From Herbiconiux sp. (GTDB lineage Bacteria; Actinomycetota; Actinomycetes; Actinomycetales; Microbacteriaceae), in assembly GCF_023264855.1 (NCBI RefSeq), contig NZ_JAHFUW010000055.1, forward strand, positions 1-32,776: 32,776 bases of DNA, given 5' to 3'. The notes under the pieces are model-generated. The model saw only the letters and a list, made by a program, of their open reading frames with translations, was not told where the DNA came from and searched no databases. A program made the translations under genes and the position numbers. This document shows positions 1 through 7,403 of this stretch, piece by piece; within the stretch, counting starts at the first letter, position 1; every line of letters begins with the position of its first letter.

Positions 1-785
1 CGGGTCGCCACCTGCTCGCGGTGGTCGCCGAGCGGCACGTCGACCACTTCGCGCACCCGCGAGGGCGATCCGGAGAGCACCACGATGCGGTCGGAGAGGT
101 AGATCGCCTCGTCGATGTCATGCGTCACCAGCACCACGGTGATGCCGAGGTCGCGGCGCACCGTGAGGATGAGGTCTTCGAGGTCGAACCGGGTCTGCGC
201 GTCGACCGAGGCGAAGGGCTCGTCCATCAGCAGCAGGTCGGGCTGGTACGAGAGCGCGCGAGCGATCGCCACGCGCTGCTGCATGCCGCCGGAGAGCTCC
301 CACGGGTACTGCTTCTCGACGTGCCCGAGGCCCACGTTCTTCAGCGACTCGCTGACCCGCGCGGCCCGCTCGGCCTTCTTCATGCCGCGCGCCGCGAGCG
401 GGAGGCCCACGTTCTTCGCGTTCGTGAACCAGGGGTAGAGCGAACGCCCGTAGTCCTGGAACACCAGCCCGAGCTGCTCGGGCACCGAGGTGAGCGGCTT
501 GCCCTCGAACGAGAGCGACCCGGAGCTCGGCTTGGCCAGCCCCGAGATGCAGCGCAGCAGCGTGGTCTTGCCCGCGCCCGAGGGGCCGACGATGCACACG
601 AACTCGCCCTTGTTCACGGTGAAACTGACATCGTCGATCGCCGTCTTGGCGTGCGGCTTGCCCTCGTTGTAGATCTTGCGCAGGCCTTCGACGCGCAGCA
701 CCTCCGATCCGCTCGGGGCACGATGCGAGGCAGTCGCGCCGGCGGGGCTCGACGCGGCGGGCGTGGGCACGGTGAGGTTCGACAT
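1..785 (-). CDS. ABC transporter ATP-binding protein, nitrate/sulfonate (SsuB/TauB) type, 3' end cut by window
   Basis: This ATPase should power the importer encoded just upstream by the two permeases and the lipoprotein. Reading from the ATG at 785, about 30 low-complexity residues precede the domain. The Walker A motif is GPSGAGKTT (about residue 68), the Q-loop is VFQD, the signature is LSGGMQQR, and Walker B is LLLMDEPF followed by the H-loop VTHD. This motif set and spacing are typical of the NitT/TauT family. The frame stays open to the window edge, so the C-terminus (at most a few tens of residues by family length) is missing. It lies 29 bases after the permease gene and is the last visible gene of the operon. 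The ATPase call is secure; the transported substrate is not known. Confidence 0.95.
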   Translation of the reverse strand, partial: MSNLTVPTPAASSPAGATASHRAPSGSEVLRVEGLRKIYNEGKPHAKTAIDDVSFTVNKGEFVCIVGPSGAGKTTLLRCISGLAKPSSGSLSFEGKPLTSVPEQLGLVFQDYGRSLYPWFTNAKNVGLPLAARGMKKAERAARVSESLKNVGLGHVEKQYPWELSGGMQQRVAIARALSYQPDLLLMDEPFASVDAQTRFDLEDLILTVRRDLGITVVLVTHDIDEAIYLSDRIVVLSGSPSRVREVVDVPLGDHREQVAT

Positions 786-814
786 GGTGTTCTCCGGTTC
801 CGGCGAGGGGATGG

Positions 815-1690
815 TCATGAGTTGTTGAGCGCGCGCGAGCGGTAGTACCAGCGCAGCACGATCCGTTCGACGCCCACGAAGAGGTAGTTCGCGGCGGTGC
901 CGATGATGGCGAGCATCAGGATGCCCGTCCACATCGTGGTGATGGCGAACACGGTCTGCGCCTGCAGGATGAAGTAGCCGATGCCCTGCTTCGCGGCCAC
1001 CATCTCGGTGACCACCATCAGGATGATCGAGGTCTGCAGGCTGGCCCGCAGGCCCGCGGCGATCTGCGGCGAGGCACCCGGCAGCACGAGCGAGAACAGC
1101 TGCCGCACGGGGCTAAGCTTCATCGCCCGAGCGGTGTCGAACTTCACCTGGTCCAGGCCCCGCATCCCATCGAGGGTGTTGAGCAGGGTGGGCCAGATGG
1201 CACCGAACGAGATCAGCGCGATCTGGCGCAGCTCGCCGATGCCGAACAGCGCGATCATGGCGGGCAGCAGGGCGGGGGCGGGCAGCACGTAGAGGAAGTA
1301 GATCAGCGGGTTCGACACCTGACGCACCGGCGGGAAGCGCCACAGCAGCGTGCCGAACACGACGCCGATCAGGGCACCGCCGAGGTAGCCGAGCGCCAGG
1401 TTGCGAAGGCTCGAGCCCAGTTGCATCGAGGCGGGGCCGACGATCCATTGCGCCCAGAACTCCTCCAGGATGCGGCTGAGCGGCGGGAAGAACGGCGAGG
1501 TGCTCGAGGCCGAGGCGAACCACCAGATCACCAGCAGGGCGATCGGCAGCCAGACGGCCAGCAGCACGTTGCGCACGCGGGCGCCGCGGCTGCGCACCCG
1601 GCGCGGGCTCACCAGCAGATCGGTTGTCTCGCCGATGCTCGCCCCGGCGGCGCGCTCCGGCACGATCTCGGGTGTGATGGTCTGCGTCAC
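815..1690 (-). CDS. ABC transporter permease (nitrate/sulfonate/taurine type), second of two
   Basis: This is an integral membrane permease of 291 residues. A 50-residue cytoplasmic N-terminus precedes a first TM helix (VLLAVWLPIALLVIWW), followed by about five more helices. The coupling (EAA-like) loop is seen around ARAMKLSPVRQLFSLVLPGA, with the typical G about ten residues after the conserved A. The GTG start at 1690 overlaps the stop of the upstream permease by 4 bases (GTGA), which implies translational coupling. The open frame continues further upstream, but only as an out-of-frame reading of the neighbouring permease. Together with the other permease it probably forms the channel of one importer. 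Family assignment is firm; the substrate is unknown. Confidence 0.92.
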   Translation of the reverse strand: MTQTITPEIVPERAAGASIGETTDLLVSPRRVRSRGARVRNVLLAVWLPIALLVIWWFASASSTSPFFPPLSRILEEFWAQWIVGPASMQLGSSLRNLALGYLGGALIGVVFGTLLWRFPPVRQVSNPLIYFLYVLPAPALLPAMIALFGIGELRQIALISFGAIWPTLLNTLDGMRGLDQVKFDTARAMKLSPVRQLFSLVLPGASPQIAAGLRASLQTSIILMVVTEMVAAKQGIGYFILQAQTVFAITTMWTGILMLAIIGTAANYLFVGVERIVLRWYYRSRALNNS

Positions 1691-2499
1691 TTGAGGGCCC
1701 CTTCGCTGTTCGAGCGGATGTTGCGCTGCGATTCGTGCCAGTGCATGACGTTGCGTTCCAGCAGGAAGAACGCCCCGGTGAGGATGATGCCGATCAGGCC
1801 GGCGGTGATGATGTAGGCGTACATCACGGGGTACGCCGCGGTGCCGCCGTTCTGCGCCTGCAGGATGTTGCGCCCGATTCCGGATGCTCCGCCCACCAGC
1901 TCGGAGACGACGGCCAGGATGAGGGCCGAGGCCGACGCGATCCGCAAGCCCGTGGCGATGTAGGGCGAGGCGCTCGGGATGACCACGACGAAGAACCGCC
2001 ACACGCCCCGCACGCCGAGCGCCTTCGAGGTGTCGAGCACCGTCGGATCCATCGAGCGCACCCCGTAGATCACCTGGATGACCAGCGGCCAGAACACGCC
2101 GAAGGCGATCAGGAACACCTTCATCGGCAACGTCGAGCCGAGTACCAGGATGACCAGCGGCAGGATGGCGATGGCCGGGATGGCCTTGAAGATCTCGATC
2201 ACGCTCGCCGCGCTGCGGAAGGCGAAGTCGTTGAAGGCCAACGCCGAACCGATCACGATCGCCAGCACGCTGGCGATCACGAGGCCGAGGAACCACGCCT
2301 GCACGGTCGCTCCGATCGCGGCCCAGTACAGCGGTGACGCCACCGCTTTGCCGAGCGCGATCATGGTGTCGGTCATCGTCGGGAACTGGTCGGCCCGGAA
2401 GAGACCGCCCGCGGTGGCCAGCTGCCAGAGCAGCAGGGCGGCCAGCACGGCGGCCGCAGGGGCCAGCCATCGGAGCGAGCGACGCGACAGTGCGTTCAT
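1687..2499 (-). CDS. ABC transporter permease (nitrate/sulfonate/taurine type), first of two
   Basis: This 270-residue permease has an N-terminal TM helix (about 9-28) and five further hydrophobic segments. Its coupling loop is near SKALGVRGVWRFFVVVIPSA. It differs clearly in sequence from the second permease, so the importer would have a heterodimeric channel. The ATG at 2499 is preceded by a GAAGGAT ribosome site about eight bases away. It follows the lipoprotein gene after 81 bases and overlaps the next permease by 4 bases. SsuC and TauC usually work as homodimers, so two paralogous permeases in one operon hint at a different ligand class; this is inference. Confidence 0.92.
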   Translation of the reverse strand: MNALSRRSLRWLAPAAAVLAALLLWQLATAGGLFRADQFPTMTDTMIALGKAVASPLYWAAIGATVQAWFLGLVIASVLAIVIGSALAFNDFAFRSAASVIEIFKAIPAIAILPLVILVLGSTLPMKVFLIAFGVFWPLVIQVIYGVRSMDPTVLDTSKALGVRGVWRFFVVVIPSASPYIATGLRIASASALILAVVSELVGGASGIGRNILQAQNGGTAAYPVMYAYIITAGLIGIILTGAFFLLERNVMHWHESQRNIRSNSEGALK

Positions 2500-2580
2500 G
2501 GGGTGTGATCCTTCGAATCGGTTCGGCGTTGACCGTCGGTTCTGATGGTCAGCCGGTGCTGGCCGTCAGGGGCGTCCGGC

Positions 2581-3597
2581 TCAGTTCGAGCCCTCGAGCG
2601 CGCCCGGCCAGACCAGGGTGTCGACGTCGAGCTCCTTGGTCTGCCCGGCGTACTTGGTGAGCAGCGTCTGGGCGGTGGTGAAGCCCTCGGTGTTCACGTA
2701 GGGGTTGCTGCCGGTGTTCCACTTGGCGGCCTTGGCGGCGTCCTCGGTGAGACCCAGGTTGGTGACCAGCGTCTCCTTGGCCTGGTCGATGTTCTCGGTG
2801 GCGTGCTCCTGCGACTCGATCATCGCGGCGGCGAAGGCCTCGACCACATCCGGGTTGGAGTCGATGTAGCTCTGGCTCGTGGTGTAGAGGCCCACCGCCA
2901 TGTCGGGGAACGTCTCCACGTTCGGCTTGCCGATGATCGTGGCACCGTTGGCCTCAGCATCGGCGATGAACGGGGCCTGCACCACGGCGGCGTCGATGTC
3001 GCCCGCGGCGAGCGCGGCCGGCATCTGGCCGAAGGGCAGCTGCACGAGGTTGATCGACGTGGTGTCGACGCCTTCCTTGGCCGCCATGTCCCACATCGCG
3101 AGGGTGTTGAGCGAGGAGAGTCCGATCACACCGACGGTCTTGCCGCCGAGGTCACCGGCCGAGGTGATGCCCGAGTCGGGTCCGGCGACGAGCGCGTTGC
3201 CCTCGTCGGGCTCCTCCTCGGCCTTCTGCTGGCCTTCGACCGTGGCGACGGCCCGGATCGGGATGTCGTTCACGTTCGCGTTGATCACGTGCACCACGGT
3301 GGCGAAGCCGAAGTTGTACTGGCCACTGGCGACGCCGGAGATGATGGCGGCGACATCCGTCTGCGGCACGAGTTCGACCTCGAGGCCGTGCTTGGCGAAG
3401 ATGCCGTCCTGGATGCCGAGGTACATCGGCGCGGTCTGCGCCGAGGGGTTGGTGGCCACGGTGATCTTCGTGGTCTCACCCGAGGCCCCGTCGCTGCCGC
3501 CGGCCGCGCCGCCGGAGTCGCCGCCGGCGCACCCGGCCAGCAGTGCGGTCGCGGCGAGCATCGTCGCTGCCGTGAGGAGGGTTTTCGTTCGTGACAT
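2581..3597 (-). CDS. ABC transporter substrate-binding lipoprotein, NMT1/THI5-like
   Basis: This is the extracellular ligand-binding component of the importer. Residues 1-23 are a lipoprotein signal with lipobox LLAGC (Cys23), followed by a Ser/Gly-rich linker to about residue 42. The mature part begins with TKITVATNPSAQTAPMYLG, typical of the NMT1/SsuA-like fold, with the usual DGIFAKHGLEVEL segment. The second lobe includes GKTVGVIGLSSL and DAAVVQAPF. The length of 338 residues is normal. The ATG at 3597 has an AAGGGA ribosome site at 3605-3610. It is the first gene of the operon SBP - permease - permease - ATPase. The ligand cannot be told from sequence; the neighbouring catabolic genes suggest a small organic acid or aromatic compound. 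Confidence 0.92.
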   Translation of the reverse strand: MSRTKTLLTAATMLAATALLAGCAGGDSGGAAGGSDGASGETTKITVATNPSAQTAPMYLGIQDGIFAKHGLEVELVPQTDVAAIISGVASGQYNFGFATVVHVINANVNDIPIRAVATVEGQQKAEEEPDEGNALVAGPDSGITSAGDLGGKTVGVIGLSSLNTLAMWDMAAKEGVDTTSINLVQLPFGQMPAALAAGDIDAAVVQAPFIADAEANGATIIGKPNVETFPDMAVGLYTTSQSYIDSNPDVVEAFAAAMIESQEHATENIDQAKETLVTNLGLTEDAAKAAKWNTGSNPYVNTEGFTTAQTLLTKYAGQTKELDVDTLVWPGALEGSN

Positions 3598-3820
3598 CGG
3601 GATGTCCCTTCGATCGTGATGTGCGGGAGTGGATCAGGCAGCCGGGAGCGCCGGCTCCGAGTGCCGGGAGAACGGTGAGATCTGTGCTGTGTCCGCGGTA
3701 CCGGGGTCGTCGTCGACGCGGTGCGGTGGGCCGCCTGTGCTTTTCAGGCTAATCTCCGGGTGATGCCCCGGAATGGCCCGAAAGCTATTACGTGATAACG
3801 GTTGAGAGCGCATCGCGGGC
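3598..3820 (-). promoter_or_regulatory. Leader/promoter region of the ABC importer operon
   Basis: These 223 bases lie between the SDR stop and the lipoprotein start, both on the minus strand. On the minus strand a TAGCCT hexamer lies at about 3744-3749 and could be a -10 box, but no good -35 is visible. That would give a 5' leader of well over 100 bases. A near-palindrome TTACGTGATAA lies at 3788-3798 and a short GCCTG...CAGGC hairpin at about 3734-3750. No known riboswitch was recognised; in particular the TPP motif is not present. Promoter placement is tentative. Confidence 0.35.
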
Positions 3821-4630
3821 TCAATTGCGGGTGGCGAGCACGCCACCGTCGATGACGAACACGGAACCGGTGATGTGGCCGGCCGCGGGCGAGGCCAGAA
3901 GCAGGGCGAGGCCCTCGATCTCGGCCGGATCCGCGATGCGTTTCGTGGCCGTGGCGCGGGTCAGCTCGTCGATCATGCCCGTGTTGCCGGGGTTCTTCGC
4001 CCCGATGGCGGTGAGGAAGGAGCCGGGTGCGATCACGTTCACGTTGATGCCCCGGGGGGCGAGTTCGGTGGCCACGTTCTGAGCGAAGAGGGTGACTGCG
4101 GCCTTCGAGCTGGAGTAGGCGTAACCGACCAGCGGATCGACGGCCAGGCCCGCCACCGAGGAGGTGACGACGATGCGCCCGGCCCCGTCGTTCATCCGGG
4201 CCGAGGCCGCCTGCACCGTGTGCATCAGCCCGGTCAGGTTCACGTCGAGAACCGCTTGCCAGCGTTCCGGATCGATGTCGTCCACGCCATTGCCGAAGCG
4301 CCGGCCGAGGCCGGACGAGATGCCGGCGTTGGCGAACACGATGTCCAGCCCGCTCCCCCACGAGGCCGCCTCGCCCATCACCTCGTCGAGGGCGGCCCGG
4401 TCGCGTACGTCCGCCACCCGCGAGCGCACCTCGAGGCCCTCTCCGGCGAGGCGGCCGAGCGCCTCCTCGAGGGTCTCGGCGGTGTTGTCGACCAGCAGCA
4501 CGCGGGCGCCGTTGCGGGCGAGCACCCGCGCGATGGCGAAGCCGAGACCGCTCGCGGCGCCGGTCACCACGGCCCCTCGGCCTCGCACGTCGAACAGGGT
4601 GCGGGGGTCGGATCCGGATGCTGCGCTCAC
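3821..4630 (-). CDS. Short-chain dehydrogenase/reductase (classical SDR)
   Basis: This is an NAD(P)-dependent oxidoreductase of 269 residues with the classical SDR signature. It has the cofactor motif TGAASGLG (23-30), NAG (101-103), Ser157/158, and the catalytic YSSSK (Tyr172, Lys176), and ends with the usual FVIDGG. Asp48 after the second strand (LLVDN) suggests preference for NAD(H). The GTG start at 4630 is preceded by GGGAGG at 4638-4643 and overlaps the LysR gene stop by 4 bases. It is the last gene of the hydrolase - LysR - SDR operon. It probably oxidises or reduces a hydroxyl/keto group of the cluster's substrate. The exact substrate is unknown. Confidence 0.9.
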   Translation of the reverse strand: MSAASGSDPRTLFDVRGRGAVVTGAASGLGFAIARVLARNGARVLLVDNTAETLEEALGRLAGEGLEVRSRVADVRDRAALDEVMGEAASWGSGLDIVFANAGISSGLGRRFGNGVDDIDPERWQAVLDVNLTGLMHTVQAASARMNDGAGRIVVTSSVAGLAVDPLVGYAYSSSKAAVTLFAQNVATELAPRGINVNVIAPGSFLTAIGAKNPGNTGMIDELTRATATKRIADPAEIEGLALLLASPAAGHITGSVFVIDGGVLATRN

Positions 4631-5514
4631 GATCGTGCCTCCCAGGGCTTCATCTGCAAGAAGTTGCTCAGCACGGCCGGCTTCGACTTGTCGTTCCAGA
4701 CGATGCCGATGCTGAGCTTGGGCGTGGCGCCGTTGATCGGCCGGAAGGTCACGCCCTGCTGGGCGGCCGACCGGGCCGAGGCCGGGGCGAACCCCACGCC
4801 GAGTCCGCCGGCGATGAGGCCGAGCGCCACCCAGGTGGAGTTCACCTCGTGGGCGATGTGCGGGCTGAAACCCGCTTCGTTGCACATCGCGATGTAGTAG
4901 TCGTGCAGCGCCGGTTCGACGCGCCGGTCGATCATCACGAGGTCTTCGCTCGCGATGTCGGCCATGTCGATGGTCTCCTTCTCGGCGAGCCGATGCCCGT
5001 CGGGCATCGCCAGCATCACGTCCTGCTGCGAGATGGGCAGGCAGGCGAGGTCGTCGCGCAGTTCGATCGGCAGGCGGGCGAAGGCGCAGTGCACCGCGCG
5101 GCTGGAGGTCTGGTCCAGCACCTGGCGGGTGGTGAGCTCGGTCAGCCGGATGCGCACCTCGGGGTACTCGTTGCGGAAGCGGCGCAGCGACCGCGGCACG
5201 AGCTCGGCCAGGGCGGGCTGGATGAAGCCGATGTTCAGCGAGCCCACCTGACCGCGGCTGACCGCGATCGCCCGGGACTTCGCCCCGTCGGCGCGGGCCA
5301 GCACGGCGACGGCCTCTTCGAGGAAGGTCTTTCCGGCCTCGGTGAGGGTGACGTGCCGGCGGTCGCGTTCGAGCAGCATCAGGCCGAGCTCGTTCTCGAG
5401 CGCGCTGATCTGCTTGCTGAGGGCGGGCTGCACGATGTGCAGGCTCTCGGCGGCCTTGCGGAAGTGCAGTTCTTCGGCCACGGCCACGAAGTAGCGCAGG
5501 TGTCTCAGCTCCAC
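4627..5514 (-). CDS. LysR-family transcriptional regulator
   Basis: This is a 295-residue regulator. The N-terminal winged HTH reads ELRHLRYFVAVAEELHFRKA and QPALSKQISALENELG, typical of the BenM/CatM/HcaR-like branch. The effector domain begins at about residue 90 (GSLNIGFIQPALAELVP). The GTG start at 5514 has GGGAGG at 5522-5527; a longer frame upstream lacks the family's start and is a reading through the hydrolase. It overlaps the end of the hydrolase by 10 bases and the start of the SDR by 4. It is therefore a middle gene of a co-transcribed operon rather than the more usual divergent arrangement. It is the best local candidate to bind the operator array at 6311-6426. Confidence 0.93.
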   Translation of the reverse strand: MELRHLRYFVAVAEELHFRKAAESLHIVQPALSKQISALENELGLMLLERDRRHVTLTEAGKTFLEEAVAVLARADGAKSRAIAVSRGQVGSLNIGFIQPALAELVPRSLRRFRNEYPEVRIRLTELTTRQVLDQTSSRAVHCAFARLPIELRDDLACLPISQQDVMLAMPDGHRLAEKETIDMADIASEDLVMIDRRVEPALHDYYIAMCNEAGFSPHIAHEVNSTWVALGLIAGGLGVGFAPASARSAAQQGVTFRPINGATPKLSIGIVWNDKSKPAVLSNFLQMKPWEARS

Positions 5515-6287
5515 GCCGGCACCTCCCGCGCCAGCACGTCGAGGAAGGCCTGCGGCTGCTCGACGTGCGGCAGGTGCCCGGCATCCGGAACCACGGTGAG
5601 CTGCGCCTGGGGCAGGGCGTCGAGCCAGGATCGGGCGTACGAGACGGGCACGATGCCGTCGTCGCTCCCCCACACCAGCTCGACCGGAAGAGTCAGGGCT
5701 CCGAGGCGGGCGGCCAGCGCGGGGTCGTGCATGTACGGGTCGGAGGCGAGGCGCTGTGCAGTGGCCCGGCTGCGGGCGAGGCCTGCAGCGACATCGGGAT
5801 CCGGAGCGGCGGCGCGGGCCGCGGCGCGGCGGCCCTCGTCGTGCACGGTGGCGGCGAGCGCCTGTTCCGGCGTGAGGCCGAACATGTCCGGAGCCGAACC
5901 GTCTCCGGCGAGACCGGCGGGGTCGATGAGCACGAGTCGCTGCACGCGCTGCGGGTTGCGCAGGGCCAGCTCGGCCGCGATCCAGCCGCCGAGGGAGCAG
6001 CCCACCAGCACGACGTCGTCGATGCCGAGCGCGGCGAGCAGCTGCTCGTGCACTGCGGCGATGCCGGCGACGCTGGTGACCTCCGCGGCGAAATCGTCGC
6101 TCTGCAGGAAGCCCGGGTGGTCGGGGCGTACGATCCGGTACTGCTCGGCGAGGGTGGCGAGCACCGGCAGGAGCGACCCCTGATCGCCCGTGCCGTGCAG
6201 ATAGACGAGGGCGGGTCCGTCTCCGGCGGTGATCACCCGGAGGGTGCCGCCGGGCAGGGCCAGACGGTCGACAGTGGGGGTCTTCAC
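5505..6287 (-). CDS. Alpha/beta hydrolase (MhpC/lactonase-like)
   Basis: This is a 260-residue alpha/beta-fold hydrolase. The oxyanion-hole motif is LHGTG (30-34). The nucleophile elbow is GCSLG with Ser98, and the acid is probably in WGSDDGIV. The catalytic His lies in DAGHLPHVEQP near the C-terminus, so the full triad is present. Such enzymes include C-C bond hydrolases of meta-cleavage pathways, enol-lactone hydrolases and esterases; the sequence does not separate these. The GTG start at 6287 has an AAGGAGC ribosome site at 6294-6300. It is the first gene of the leftward operon driven from the promoter at 6324-6353. Confidence 0.88.
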   Translation of the reverse strand: MKTPTVDRLALPGGTLRVITAGDGPALVYLHGTGDQGSLLPVLATLAEQYRIVRPDHPGFLQSDDFAAEVTSVAGIAAVHEQLLAALGIDDVVLVGCSLGGWIAAELALRNPQRVQRLVLIDPAGLAGDGSAPDMFGLTPEQALAATVHDEGRRAAARAAAPDPDVAAGLARSRATAQRLASDPYMHDPALAARLGALTLPVELVWGSDDGIVPVSYARSWLDALPQAQLTVVPDAGHLPHVEQPQAFLDVLAREVPAWS

Positions 6288-6310
6288 GTTCGTGCTCCTT
6301 TGCAGAGATC

Positions 6311-6426
6311 GTGATCGGTGATCACTCTAAGTACCTCGGAGTCGGATTCTCAAATAGTTGAAAGCATCACTGTGATCACCCGAAGTGATCACCGCTCTGA
6401 TCACGCCGGGTGATCACCGGATCACC
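6311..6426. promoter_or_regulatory. Operator array of GTGATCAC palindromes
   Basis: The core GATCAC occurs six times here, at 6320, 6374, 6387, 6399, 6412 and 6420. Three copies are perfect 8-bp palindromes GTGATCAC (6372-6379, 6385-6392, 6410-6417) and one is the variant CTGATCAC (6397-6404). The centres of these four sit 12-13 bases apart, so they form a phased array. A further pair, GTGATC-G-GTGATCAC, lies at 6311-6325 over the leftward start site. The array lies between the two divergent promoters. A bound protein could activate rightward transcription while repressing leftward transcription. Which protein binds is not shown; the local LysR is the obvious candidate, and a GntR-type regulator elsewhere is an alternative. 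Confidence 0.75.
6324..6353 (-). promoter_or_regulatory. Candidate promoter of the hydrolase-LysR-SDR operon
   Basis: On the minus strand TTGAGA (6353-6348) and TAGAGT (6329-6324) are separated by 18 bases. The expected start of transcription, around 6317, falls inside the operator pair at 6311-6325. A repressor bound there would block this promoter. Prediction is from hexamer match only. Confidence 0.5.
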
Positions 6427-6434
6427 ACTGGACC

Positions 6435-6464
6435 TTGGAGAGCATCACGCCGGGTGACTAGCGT
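6435..6464 (+). promoter_or_regulatory. Candidate promoter of the FAH-SDR-ADH operon
   Basis: TTGGAG (6435-6440) and TAGCGT (6459-6464) are spaced by 18 bases, and the operator array ends just upstream of the -35. That position suits an activator. A 14-base sequence ATCACGCCGGGTGA is present twice, at 6400-6413 in the array and at 6444-6457 in the promoter spacer. Confidence 0.5.
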
Positions 6465-6533
6465 GAGGGCGTAACCATCCGACACCGGCGTCACGGGGTG
6501 CATCCGCGTCGACGCACCGATCCCGGGAGCCCC

Positions 6534-7403
6534 ATGAAACTCGCCCTCTTCGATGAGAACCGACTGGGGGTCCTCACCCCGGATGAGCACGCCGTGGTCG
6601 ACGTGACCGACGTGCTGCCCTCGCACGACGACGATCCGCTGACCGCGGGATGGTGGCGGGCGCTGTGCCGGGACTGGGCGTCGCTGGCCGGGCCGATCGC
6701 CGAGGCCGCCGCGGCCGGCACGCCCGTTCCGCTCTCGTCGGTGACGCTGCGGGCCGCCGCGCTCAACCCCTCGAAGGTGATCGCCGCCGCGAGCAACTAC
6801 CAGGATCACGTGGACGAGATGCACGAGGTGCAGGAGCGCACGCTCGGCACCACACACGGGTGGATGTTCGACTTCGACGTGTTCCTCAAGGCGCCCTCCT
6901 CGATCACGGGACCGGATGGCCCGGTCGTGCTCCCGCCGGACGTGCTCGAGGCCGGGAACGAGATCCACCACGAGTCCGAACTGGTGGTGATCATCGGCAC
7001 GGGCGGTAAGGACATTCCGGCCGAGGAGGCACTCGAGCACGTCTTCGGCTTCGCCATCGGGCTCGACATCACGGTGCGCAGCCCCGCCGACCGGTCGCGC
7101 CGCAAGTCGTACGACGGGTTCAGCCCGATCGGGCCCTGGGTGCGCGTGCGCGAGCCCGGCTTCGACGGCTCGGGTCTGGGCATCCGCCTCACCGTCGACG
7201 GCGAGGTGCGGCAAGACGTCGACACCTCCGACCTGATCATGACGGTGCCCGAGATCGTGTCGTACGCCTCGCGGGTGATGACGCTCAACCCGGGCGACGT
7301 GATATTCACCGGGGCCCCTCCCGGAGTGGGGCCGATCGCGGCCGGCGAGACCCTGGTGACCACCATCAGCGGCATCGGCACGATGACGACGAGCGTCGTA
7401 TGA
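6534..7403 (+). CDS. Fumarylacetoacetate hydrolase (FAH) family protein
   Basis: This is a 289-residue member of the FAH family, whose members hydrolyse C-C bonds in beta-keto acids, decarboxylate oxaloacetate-like acids, or isomerise or hydrate dienoates. The metal ligands are recognisable as Glu147 and Glu149 (HESELVVIIG) and Asp178 (GLDITVR). The conserved Lys191 follows in KSYDGFSPIGPWV, then GDVIFTGAPPGVGP. About 80 N-terminal residues form the usual small domain. The ATG at 6534 is chosen because the family begins MKLA and a GGGAG lies at 6525-6529; an in-frame ATG 12 codons earlier has no ribosome site. It is the first gene of the rightward operon. It is most like the acylpyruvase / 2-hydroxyhepta-2,4-diene-1,7-dioate group, but the substrate is open. 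Confidence 0.9.
   Translation: MKLALFDENRLGVLTPDEHAVVDVTDVLPSHDDDPLTAGWWRALCRDWASLAGPIAEAAAAGTPVPLSSVTLRAAALNPSKVIAAASNYQDHVDEMHEVQERTLGTTHGWMFDFDVFLKAPSSITGPDGPVVLPPDVLEAGNEIHHESELVVIIGTGGKDIPAEEALEHVFGFAIGLDITVRSPADRSRRKSYDGFSPIGPWVRVREPGFDGSGLGIRLTVDGEVRQDVDTSDLIMTVPEIVSYASRVMTLNPGDVIFTGAPPGVGPIAAGETLVTTISGIGTMTTSVV

Noticed and set aside
3598-3750. Possible TPP riboswitch before the NMT1-like lipoprotein gene
   Set aside because: The CTGAGA and ACCTGATCTGGATAAT-type conserved elements are absent; only an accidental CCTGATC is present.
3821-5584. An apparent 587-residue fusion ending in an SDR
   Set aside because: The N-terminal part is out-of-frame LysR sequence. The SDR begins at the GTG at 4630 with a good ribosome site.
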